NCBI GenBank assembly: GCA_036554605.1
Contig: DATBMY010000184.1
Location: forward strand, 1-30,480
Direction of reading: 5' to 3'
Origin: DATBMY01 sp036554605
GTDB taxonomy: Bacteria; Acidobacteriota; Blastocatellia; UBA7656
Length of the DNA stretch: 30,480 nucleotides
The notes under the pieces were generated by a model that was given only the letters and a program-made list of their open reading frames with translations, ran no database searches and was not told where the DNA came from. The position numbers and the translations under genes were made by a program. The number at the start of each line of letters is the position of its first letter. The first letter of the stretch is position 1. Positions 14,983-21,547 of the stretch are shown piece by piece.

Positions 14983-16503
14983 ATGGTTAGAGTCTTGACA
15001 GTGTGTCTTCTTCTGATCCTCCTTCTTTCGCCTCTGGGGTTTGCTCAAGCAGTGTTCTATAACCTTCCGGGCGTGTTCCTCTACCCCCTTAACTCGATCA
15101 ACCAGGTTGCTGACTCTAACCCCACGGGGACTGTTGCAGTTGCACTGATGAACGACCCGACTCAGGCACATTTGGCGCTTGTAACTAGCTTTGACCCGAT
15201 CTCAGGCACCGAGCTTGATAGTGAAATAGCAGGATTCGGACCATCTCACATTAAGGCTGCGGGCACCGCGGGTGGGACGAGGGTGGCAGTATTAACGAAT
15301 GAAGGAGGGCCGAATGCGGTTTCCATCTATGACCTCAGTTCGGCCGGGGTCTTAACCCTTCTTGGGAAAGAAAGTCTAACTGATTCAATCACCGATTACA
15401 GCTCCAATTTGGCGCTGAGTGGCCTGGCTAGGGCCGGCTTCGTTCTTGTGGCACGGTCTGACAATCAATTAGGTAATGATTTGGTTGCGTTTAGTTTAGA
15501 TGACGCCGCTGAATTAGGTAGGCTGGCGGTGGGATTCTCCCTCAGTTCCCTTGCTATTAACGAAGTGGCCGGCCGACGTACCCTCGTATTTACTCGGAGC
15601 ATTCCGGACACTTCCTTAGTGAAGGTAGATGCTACCGATCCTTCACATCTGGTTGAGACCGGTAGCGTCCTGCTTACTAATGCAGGAGCCTCTACCAATC
15701 CCGGTATAGCATTAAGTTCTGATGGTCGTTTCGCTTTTTTAGCTAATGGTATAAATGGTTTTTTCGTTGTTAACCTGGAGACGATGAGCGTCGTAGATAC
15801 TCTCGCGGGCAGTTTTCGCGAGAGGGTTGAGGTCTTCGAGGGCCCTGCGGGCAGGCTCTTGCTTCTTGAAAGATTCGGCGAGAACTTCGGGGAAAGTTCT
15901 TTGCTCCTGGTAAACGCATCTAATCCAGCAAGCTTGGTTGAGGTGAATCACCTCGACTTCTCGACCGGCCGCTATGGTAGGGCAGCTTTTACTTTCTCTC
16001 GTTTTGGTGGCCGCGCAGTGCTTGCCACCTTGGCTGGCTTCAGAATCCTGGAAGTTCCTTCCTTAAACACCATCGAGGAGTTTCCTCTTCCTAATGTTGA
16101 TGATGGGGTGCTACACGATGTAAAGCTGCTTGGTAGCTCTAACCGAGTATTGGGCGTATGGGGATTATTTGCCGCGCTCTTTGGGACCGTTAACGTAACC
16201 GAAGAGGCCCTGTTTAATTTGTGTCTGCAAGATGACAGCACCGGCAATCTGCTTCAGATCAACATCACAACGGGCGACTACCAGTTCAATAACTGTGGCG
16301 GGTTCGCTGTCGGCGGCACAGGCTCTCTAACGAAGAAAGGCAACACCTACACATTACAGCACAACGCCTCTGATCGCCGGGTGACGGCCAAGATCGACAC
16401 CAGCGCGAAGCGAGGGAGTGCTACAGTAAATGTATTCTCAGCGGGAAGGATATTCTCCATCACAGACAGGAATACTACTAACAACACCTGTGCCTGTGAC
16501 TGA
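14983..16503 (+). CDS. Secreted beta-propeller-like protein with Cys-rich C-terminal tail
   Basis: The 506-residue exported protein begins with a signal peptide (MVRVLTVCLLLILLLSPLGF, cleavage near AQA at about 20-23). The body to about residue 400 is a run of beta-strand repeats such as VSIYDLSSAG, LVAFSLDDAAELG, LVKVDATDPSHLVETGSV and LLLVNASNPASLVEV, like LVIVD/YVTN propeller blades. The last 95 residues form a separate domain with CLQDDSTGNLLQIN, ...FNNCGGF... and ITDRNTTNNTCACD. I associate this tail with other acidobacterial exported proteins. Function is unknown. A TTG at 14956 would add nine residues, but ATG 14983, preceded by AAAGGGA, fits the signal peptide. The gene is noticeably less GC-rich than its neighbours. 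Confidence 0.75.
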   Translation: MVRVLTVCLLLILLLSPLGFAQAVFYNLPGVFLYPLNSINQVADSNPTGTVAVALMNDPTQAHLALVTSFDPISGTELDSEIAGFGPSHIKAAGTAGGTRVAVLTNEGGPNAVSIYDLSSAGVLTLLGKESLTDSITDYSSNLALSGLARAGFVLVARSDNQLGNDLVAFSLDDAAELGRLAVGFSLSSLAINEVAGRRTLVFTRSIPDTSLVKVDATDPSHLVETGSVLLTNAGASTNPGIALSSDGRFAFLANGINGFFVVNLETMSVVDTLAGSFRERVEVFEGPAGRLLLLERFGENFGESSLLLVNASNPASLVEVNHLDFSTGRYGRAAFTFSRFGGRAVLATLAGFRILEVPSLNTIEEFPLPNVDDGVLHDVKLLGSSNRVLGVWGLFAALFGTVNVTEEALFNLCLQDDSTGNLLQINITTGDYQFNNCGGFAVGGTGSLTKKGNTYTLQHNASDRRVTAKIDTSAKRGSATVNVFSAGRIFSITDRNTTNNTCACD

Positions 16504-16524
16504 GAGATTAGACTCTAACAAATC

Positions 16525-16559
16525 AAAAAGGCGGTCACTTCAGTGGCTGCCTTTTGTTT
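16525..16559. terminator. Bidirectional rho-independent terminator
   Basis: AAAAAGGCGGTCACT pairs with AGTGGCTGCCTTTTG, allowing two wobble pairs, around a very short loop, with T-rich sequence on the plus side and an A-run on the other. It starts 22 bases after the propeller gene's stop and lies 33 bases from the 3' end of the convergent gene at 16592, so it can end both transcripts. Confidence 0.85.
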
Positions 16560-16591
16560 GCACCTTCTGCGGGCAGGAAATGTGGTAGCCT

Positions 16592-17044
16592 CTACGAACT
16601 CGCTGAAATGATTTTCTCGCGCGCAATCTCGGGAGTTTCAGCCTCCGATACCTTAGTAGCCGGCCCTTCTGGCTGATTGCTTGTCGGCTCGCTTCCCGAC
16701 GACTTAGCTGATGCTTTTGTTGCCTTCTGTTTTGCTGTCCTGGTTGCTAACCTGTTTATCTTCTTCCGCGCCTCTTGTGCCTTTTCACCTTCGACAACCT
16801 CCCGCATCAGAACCTTTTGCGAGAGGACTGACTTGATCTGATCTGTATCGATCCTGACATCGGGAGAGAGTCGCTTGAGTTCCCGGCGAATGACATCGAG
16901 GATAGGCTGACTCAGGACCATTGCTCCCAGATAGAAACGATTGAGGGCCTGCCTTTGAGTGTGGAGCTCTCCGAGGACCGACTTCGCCCGCAACATCTGA
17001 GAGTGAATCAAAATCTTAATCAACCCTTTGATTGCTCCTCCCAT
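16592..17044 (-). CDS. Hypothetical protein, helical with low-complexity tail
   Basis: Not recognised. The 150-residue product has a predicted helical first two thirds (about 1-100: IKGLIKILIHSQMLRAKSVL, then VLSQPILDVIRRELKRL). A Lys/Ala/Ser/Glu/Pro-rich tail lacking hydrophobic residues follows (about 103-150). There is no signal peptide, membrane helix or metal motif. The ATG at 17044 has no upstream ribosome-binding site; a TTG about seven codons in is an alternative. Base composition is less GC-rich than the core genes, like the neighbouring propeller gene, suggesting acquired or fast-evolving DNA. It shares the bidirectional terminator with the convergent propeller gene. The open frame and the terminator's position argue that it is real. 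Confidence 0.55.
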   Translation of the reverse strand: MGGAIKGLIKILIHSQMLRAKSVLGELHTQRQALNRFYLGAMVLSQPILDVIRRELKRLSPDVRIDTDQIKSVLSQKVLMREVVEGEKAQEARKKINRLATRTAKQKATKASAKSSGSEPTSNQPEGPATKVSEAETPEIAREKIISASS

Positions 17045-17169
17045 TCGTCGACTGATAAAATCCGAGCATTCAAAGTTGAATCTTTGATGAGGTGATACGA
17101 GAAGTTTTAGATGGCGGGTATTGATCCAGAGTGTAGGTGCTACCTGTCTAAGGAAGGGGTAGAGAAGAG

Positions 17170-17781
17170 TTGAAAAGGGAGGCGGTCATCACTGGTCTGA
17201 AAACGGAAGACAGGGGAAGTCGTATTCTGGATATAGGTTGTGGGACCAACAAGACGCCCGGCGCGATCGGTATGGATATAAACCCTCGCACCGCGGCCGA
17301 CGTCATTCACGACCTCGACGATCTTCCTTACCCTTTCGAAAACGACCAGTTCGACGAAGTGATCGGCCGCCACGTCATCGAGCACGTGCGCGACCCGATG
17401 GCCGTAATGTGCGAGCTGCATCGCATCACGCGGGCGGGCGGCAAGGTGCGTCTGGTCGCTCCGCACTGGACCAATCCCGATTTCGCGACCGACCTGACGC
17501 ATCGCAATCACCTTAACAGTTATTCGTTTCGCAATCTCACGGACGAGCGGGCGGTCTTCCCCTTCTATACGGATGTGCGATTTCGCCAGCTAGCAGTGCG
17601 CGTATCGGTCTTGAACCTCTGGAAACTTTTCGGACTCGAGCTGCTGATTAATCTCGACAACCGCTTTCCTCGAATGCGGTTCGTACGCAAATTCTGGGAG
17701 CAATATCTAAACGCCATTGCTCGCGGCAAGGAACTTTACTTTGAGCTGGAAGTAATAAAGACAGTCGTCAGTGGCCAGTGA
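17170..17781 (+). CDS. Class I SAM-dependent methyltransferase
   Basis: The 203-residue protein carries motif I ILDIGCGTNKTPGAIGMDIN (19-38), which binds S-adenosylmethionine. VIHDLDDLPYPFENDQFDEVIGRHVIEHV (about 46-74 in two pieces) and an RAGGKVRLVAPHW segment follow, all typical of the Methyltransf_11 group. The C-terminal third is larger than in minimal family members and contains RNHLNSYSFRNL, as in methyltransferases placed near glycan or lipid genes. Substrate is unknown. The start is TTG at 17170, preceded by AAGGGGTAGAGAAGAG; no ATG or GTG fits before motif I. Its last codons run into a heptamer repeat (17770-17790) that also supplies the stop. gpmI follows 83 bases on. Confidence 0.8.
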   Translation: MKREAVITGLKTEDRGSRILDIGCGTNKTPGAIGMDINPRTAADVIHDLDDLPYPFENDQFDEVIGRHVIEHVRDPMAVMCELHRITRAGGKVRLVAPHWTNPDFATDLTHRNHLNSYSFRNLTDERAVFPFYTDVRFRQLAVRVSVLNLWKLFGLELLINLDNRFPRMRFVRKFWEQYLNAIARGKELYFELEVIKTVVSGQ

Positions 17782-17790
17782 TCAGTGGTC
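17770..17790. repeat. Heptamer repeat (AGTGGYC type), three units
   Basis: Units AGTGGCC, AGTGATC and AGTGGTC follow one another, then AGC. The array covers the end of the methyltransferase gene, including its TGA at 17779-17781. The same seven-base family recurs at 20500-20534 and, on the other strand, at 20605-20643. Confidence 0.65.
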
Positions 17791-17802
17791 AGCCGCTCTC
17801 GC

Positions 17803-17832
17803 ATTTGAAATATGCTATTTCAGATTTCAAAT
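17803..17832. repeat. AT-rich hairpin upstream of gpmI
   Basis: ATTTGAAAT (17803-17811) and ATTTCAAAT (17824-17832) are a perfect nine-base inverted repeat with a 12-base loop. It ends 17 bases before the gpmI ribosome-binding site, between methyltransferase and gpmI, and could act on the transcript. Confidence 0.5.
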
Positions 17833-17864
17833 CGTATTTCACTGATTGTGGAGGGATAAGGAAC

Positions 17865-19415
17865 TTGATTAAAGTTAAACACAGACCGCTCGCGCTTATA
17901 GTCCTCGATGGGTTCGGATACTCGCCGGCGACCGCGGGCAACGCCATCGCGCTTGCGCGGACGCCTCGCTTCGACGAATGGTTTGCCAGGTATCCGAACA
18001 CGCTGATCGAGGCATCGGGCAAGGCGGTCGGGCTTCGGGCGGGCCAGATGGGCAATAGCGAAGTCGGCCACCTCAACTGCGGCGCGGGCCGCGTCGTGCG
18101 CATGGACATATCACGCATTGACTACGCCATCGAAACGGGAGATTTCTTTAAGAACCCGGAGCTTGTCGCAGCCATCGAGCATGCGAAGATAAACGATTCC
18201 GCTTTGCATCTGATGGGGCTAGTATCGTGGGGCGGGGTCCATTCGTGGCAGGAGCACCTTTACGCATTGTTGAGGATGGCAAAGCTCGGCGGCCTCGACC
18301 GCGTCTTTGTGCATGCCTTCCTCGACGGGCGCGATACGGCCCCCGACTCGGGGAAGGGGTATGTAGGCGAGCTGCTCGACAAGATGAAGGAGTACGGCGT
18401 AGGGCGGCTGGCTTCAATCGTGGGCCGCTACTACGCAATGGATCGCGACAAGAGGTGGGAGCGCACCGAACAGGCTTACCGGTTGCTGCGCTACGGCGAG
18501 GGGCGGCCCGCCACCGATCCGATTGCTGCCATCCTGGAATCTTACGCTGAAGGTGTGACCGACGAGTTCGTGAAGCCGGTCGTGATCATCGAGCCGGACG
18601 GCAAGCCCGTGGCGACGGTCCGCGACCGCGACAGCGTCATATTCTTCAACTTCCGCGCCGACCGCGCGCGCCAGATCACGCGCGCCTTTACGGAGGCCGA
18701 CTTCGCGGGCTTCGACCGGCGAGAGCGGCCCGGCATACGCTTCACCTGCATGACGCAATACGACGCGACCTTCCCGCTGCCTGTAGCCTTTGGCCCCGAC
18801 CATCATGACGAGATACTTGCCGATATATTTGCCGGGGCCGGGCTTCGCAACCTGCGCATAGCCGAGACGGAAAAATATGCTCATGTGACATTCTTTTTCA
18901 ACGGCGGCGTCGAGACCGCGTTTCCCGGCGAAAAGCGCATACTGATCCCGTCGCCCAAGGTCGCTACATACGACCTGATGCCCGAAATGAGCGCCTACCT
19001 AATAACCGAGGCCGTAGTCGAGGCGATAAAGAGCGGCGAGTTCGATTCGATCATAATGAACTACGCCAACGCCGACATGGTCGGCCACACGGGCGATCTT
19101 AAAGCGACTATAAAAGCGGTCGAGGTGCTCGACGAGTGCGTAGGGCGTGTCGTCGACGCGGTGCAGGCTCGGGGCGGGACGGTGATCATTACGGCCGATC
19201 ATGGAAATGCCGAGCAGATGATAGATCCGGTCACCGGGCAGATATTCACCGCGCACACGACGAATCCGGTCCCGCTCATACTGATAGACGACTATCGCGG
19301 GCGGCTGCGCGCGGGCGGCGCGCTCAAGGATGTTGCGCCGACGATGCTCGGGATACTCGGGCTTACAAAACCGCCGCAGATGACCGGGGAAGACCTGAGA
19401 GAATCTCAAGTTTGA
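17865..19415 (+). CDS. gpmI: 2,3-bisphosphoglycerate-independent phosphoglycerate mutase
   Basis: Mn-dependent alkaline-phosphatase-superfamily enzyme interconverting 3- and 2-phosphoglycerate. The product is 516 residues, close to the E. coli length of 514. The N-terminal LIVLDGFGYSPATAGNAIALA gives the first metal Asp. GQMGNSEVGHLNCGAGRVV contains the phospho-Ser, HAFLDGRDTAPDSG binds substrate, and NADMVGHTGDL and ITADHGNAEQM complete the metal sites. The frame can be opened upstream to a GTG at 17778, but that stretch is heptamer repeat and AT-rich hairpin. I choose TTG at 17865, ten bases after GGAGG. The stop codon lies inside an AATCTC...GAGATT palindrome, and the YchF-type gene begins 20 bases later. 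Confidence 0.95.
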   Translation: MIKVKHRPLALIVLDGFGYSPATAGNAIALARTPRFDEWFARYPNTLIEASGKAVGLRAGQMGNSEVGHLNCGAGRVVRMDISRIDYAIETGDFFKNPELVAAIEHAKINDSALHLMGLVSWGGVHSWQEHLYALLRMAKLGGLDRVFVHAFLDGRDTAPDSGKGYVGELLDKMKEYGVGRLASIVGRYYAMDRDKRWERTEQAYRLLRYGEGRPATDPIAAILESYAEGVTDEFVKPVVIIEPDGKPVATVRDRDSVIFFNFRADRARQITRAFTEADFAGFDRRERPGIRFTCMTQYDATFPLPVAFGPDHHDEILADIFAGAGLRNLRIAETEKYAHVTFFFNGGVETAFPGEKRILIPSPKVATYDLMPEMSAYLITEAVVEAIKSGEFDSIIMNYANADMVGHTGDLKATIKAVEVLDECVGRVVDAVQARGGTVIITADHGNAEQMIDPVTGQIFTAHTTNPVPLILIDDYRGRLRAGGALKDVAPTMLGILGLTKPPQMTGEDLRESQV

Positions 19416-19419
19416 GATT
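19402..19419. repeat. AATCTCAA/TTGAGATT palindrome over the gpmI stop codon
   Basis: A perfect eight-base inverted repeat with a two-base centre. It encodes the last residues of GpmI (SQV) and the stop at 19413-19415. A related pair occurs at 29700-29731 over two other gene ends. Confidence 0.6.
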
Positions 19420-19435
19420 GAATGGAAGGATATTA

Positions 19436-20497
19436 ATGAAAGTAGGACTTGTAGGGTTTGCCGGGTCGGGCAAGACGACTATCTTCAACACGCTGACGGG
19501 GCTTACGGCCGAAGTGGGAGGCTACGGCTCGAAAGAGAAAGCGAACGTCGGCGTCATCAAGGTGCCCGATGCGAGAGTCGATAAGCTCGCTGAGATTTTC
19601 AACCCGAAGAAGAGAACATACGCCGAGATAAGCTTTGTCGACGTGGCGGGGCCGCAGGCCGAAGAGGCCGCGCTCGACGAATCGGGTCTCGATCCGAAAA
19701 TAGTCCAGCACATGCGCGAAGTCGACGCGCTGGTGCACGTCGTTCGCGCCTTTGATAATCCGATGCTTTCGCAGCCTTCGGACCCGGCGCGCGATATTCG
19801 CGCTTTTGATGACGAGCTGATATTGACGGACCTGGTACAGGTAGAAAATCGCATCACACGGCTCAAGAAGGAGAAGGATTCGGCGCGCGAGGCCGAGATG
19901 ATGCAGCGGCTCAAGGGAGCGCTCGAAGGCGAAACGCCGCTGCGCAGCCTCGACCTTGCGCACGAAGAGATCGCAATGATCGCGGGCTTTCGCTTTCTGA
20001 GTCTGAAGCCGCTGATGCTGCTGCTCAACGTGAGCGAAGAGGCGGCCGCGGCGGGCGTGCCGGACGATATAAAATCTATCGCGCAGTCGAAGGGGCTTAT
20101 CGCAATATCGATGGCCGGCAAGGCCGAGATGGAGATAGCCGCGCTCGACCCGCAGGAGCAGGAGGCATTCCTTGAAGACCTCGGGATAAAAGAGCCGGCG
20201 CGCGACCGCTTCATACAGGCGGCCTACAGCCTGCTCGATCTCATAAGTTTTCTCACGTCGGGCGAGGACGAATGCCGGGCCTGGTCTATAAAACGAGGGA
20301 CCACGGCTCAACGCGCGGCCGGGACTATACATTCCGACATAGAGCGCGGCTACATACGCGGCGAGGTCATACGATTCGAAGACCTGGTCGCTTGCGGCAG
20401 CGAAGCGAAATGCCGCGAGCAGGGCAAGCTGCGCCTCGAAGGCAAAGAGTACATAGTGCAGGACGGCGACGTCATACATTTCAGGTTCAATGTGTAG
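19436..20497 (+). CDS. ychF: YchF/OLA1-family ATPase-GTPase
   Basis: Ribosome-associated P-loop NTPase of the Obg-related YchF family, which prefers ATP in well-studied members. The 353-residue protein has the P-loop GFAGSGKT (7-14), DVAG (69-72) and NVSE, the family's replacement for NKxD. The C-terminal TGS-type domain (EDECRAWSIKRGTTAQRAAGTIHSD..., LRLEGKEYIVQDGDVIHFRFNV) is the strongest match to YchF. The usual GLPNVGKST P-loop is replaced by GFAGSGKTT, and the protein is slightly shorter than the canonical 363 residues, so it may be a divergent paralogue. AAGGA precedes ATG 19436. A longer frame from 19136 overlaps gpmI and is not needed. Confidence 0.87.
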   Translation: MKVGLVGFAGSGKTTIFNTLTGLTAEVGGYGSKEKANVGVIKVPDARVDKLAEIFNPKKRTYAEISFVDVAGPQAEEAALDESGLDPKIVQHMREVDALVHVVRAFDNPMLSQPSDPARDIRAFDDELILTDLVQVENRITRLKKEKDSAREAEMMQRLKGALEGETPLRSLDLAHEEIAMIAGFRFLSLKPLMLLLNVSEEAAAAGVPDDIKSIAQSKGLIAISMAGKAEMEIAALDPQEQEAFLEDLGIKEPARDRFIQAAYSLLDLISFLTSGEDECRAWSIKRGTTAQRAAGTIHSDIERGYIRGEVIRFEDLVACGSEAKCREQGKLRLEGKEYIVQDGDVIHFRFNV

Positions 20498-20499
20498 CC

Positions 20500-20534
20500 A
20501 GGGGCCGGGGATCAGGATTCAGAGGTCAGGGATT
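20500..20534. repeat. Heptamer repeat, five units, plus-strand orientation
   Basis: Five consecutive degenerate seven-base units (AGGGGCC, GGGGATC, AGGATTC, AGAGGTC, AGGGATT) begin two bases after the ychF stop. The sequence CAGGGGCCGG at 20499-20508 is exactly complementary to 20603-20612 in the opposing array. Confidence 0.6.
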
Positions 20535-20570
20535 GTTAATGCAAGATCATTTTTTGGCGAGGAATATTGA

Positions 20571-21341
20571 ATGGCGGATATGAGCGAGACTGAACCTAGC
20601 GGCCGGCCCCTGACTCCTAGCCTCCACCCACTGATCACTGGCCTGCGGGTTCTGCTGTTCGACATCGATGGGACGCTGATTCGGGCAGTGCGCCGGCCCG
20701 AATACCGCGGCCGCATGAAGCAGATGCTTGTGGACGTGTTTGGCACCTGCGGGCGAATCGCCGAAGTTGATTTCGGCGGCAGGACCGATCTTTCGATTTA
20801 TCGCGAGGCGCTCGAATCGGAAGGCATAAGCGCGGAGCGCATACGAGAGGAATTGCCCAGACTTGAAGCGGCGATGGTCGGCTTGCTCGCGGAGATGGCG
20901 GCTACGGGCGAAGTCTTTCATTTATGCGCGGGCGTGCGAGACTTGCTCGAAGCGCTAAAGGATGACGAGAAGTTCTTGCCGAGCTTGCTGACGGGCAACG
21001 TCGAGCGGCTGGCCGAGGCGAAGCTGCGGGTGGCCGGCATCTGGGACTACTTTCGCGGGAGAGGCGCTTTCGGGGGGGATGCCGAAGAGCGCGACCACCT
21101 GCCCGCAATCGCGGCTGAAAGGATTTGCGATCATCTCGGTTGCCGGCTTGCCCCCGACCGCTTCGTGATAGTGGGCGACACGCCGCGCGATATAAAGTGC
21201 GCCCGCCACTTCGGCGCTCGCTCGCTTGCGATCGCTTCGGGGCCTTTCACCCTTGACCAGCTCAAGCAGCATTCGCCCGACGCCGTCCTTGAAGACCTCT
21301 CCGACACGCGAGCCGTGTTGCGATTGCTCGCGGATATTTAA
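20571..21341 (+). CDS. HAD-superfamily phosphatase (phosphoglycolate phosphatase-like)
   Basis: HAD hydrolase of 256 residues with a helical cap. Motif I is LLFDIDGTLI (D31 nucleophile, D33 acid-base), motif II is in SLLTGNV, a Lys lies in EAKLRVAG, and motif IV is VGDTPRDIKCA. Sequence pattern suggests phosphoglycolate or another small phosphate ester; substrate is not certain. GAGGA stands before ATG 20571 with good spacing, so translation probably begins there. Residues about 11-24 are then encoded by a heptamer repeat (20603-20643), giving an odd Pro/Leu-rich leader (GRPLTPSLHPLITG) ahead of the fold. No ATG, GTG or TTG lies between that repeat and motif I, which argues that the leader is really translated. 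Confidence 0.85.
   Translation: MADMSETEPSGRPLTPSLHPLITGLRVLLFDIDGTLIRAVRRPEYRGRMKQMLVDVFGTCGRIAEVDFGGRTDLSIYREALESEGISAERIREELPRLEAAMVGLLAEMAATGEVFHLCAGVRDLLEALKDDEKFLPSLLTGNVERLAEAKLRVAGIWDYFRGRGAFGGDAEERDHLPAIAAERICDHLGCRLAPDRFVIVGDTPRDIKCARHFGARSLAIASGPFTLDQLKQHSPDAVLEDLSDTRAVLRLLADI
20603..20643. repeat. Heptamer repeat inside a coding region, inverted orientation
   Basis: On the minus strand this reads AGTGATC, AGTGGGT, GGAGGCT, AGGAGTC, AGGGGCC. It is the same family as 20500-20534 but inverted, so the two can pair across about 70 bases that include the HAD gene's ribosome-binding site and start codon. Confidence 0.6.
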
Positions 21342-21348
21342 ACATAAT

Positions 21349-21377
21349 TCCGATTGGCGATCACCGGTGTTATAATC
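21349..21377 (+). promoter_or_regulatory. Promoter of the VWFA-related pair
   Basis: A perfect TATAAT (21372-21377) is preceded by the extended -10 TGT and, 17 bases upstream, by TTCCGA (21349-21354, partial -35 match). It starts eight bases after the HAD stop and would give a leader of about 165 bases before ATG 21548. Confidence 0.6.
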
Positions 21378-21383
21378 CGAGCG

Positions 21384-21547
21384 TTGCTAACCGGAGGCTG
21401 AAGCCATGGGGTGAGCTTCACCGGTCGCTTTAGCGAAAGTGCTCGGGCTCGTTCTGCGGCGGGCCGCCAATCTAGAGAATTCCTTTGAGAGATCTAAAGA
21501 TCTCTATCGAACCACCGGTCTATTCAGCAACGGCGGAGGTTCTTTCG
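21384..21547 (+). promoter_or_regulatory. Structured 5' leader of the VWFA-related gene
   Basis: Several small hairpins stand in series. TGAAGC/GCTTCA is at 21400-21421, with ATG-GGG-TGA in its loop. TCGC/GCGA is at 21426-21437. A perfect eight-base palindrome AGAGATCT-AA-AGATCTCT is at 21488-21505. GGAGG at 21394-21398 is correctly spaced for the three-codon mini-ORF at 21407-21415. The ribosome-binding site of the main gene is GGAGG, eight bases before ATG 21548. No known riboswitch class is recognised. Confidence 0.45.

Noticed and set aside
19136..19435. 100-residue N-terminal extension of the YchF-type protein
   Set aside because: It overlaps gpmI in another frame, is Arg/Gly-rich shadow sequence, and ATG 19436 has a proper AAGGA site and matches the family's N-terminus.
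19433..20479. 348-residue minus-strand frame opposite ychF
   Set aside because: Codon-position shadow of a strongly conserved plus-strand gene; low-complexity Arg/Leu/Tyr composition.
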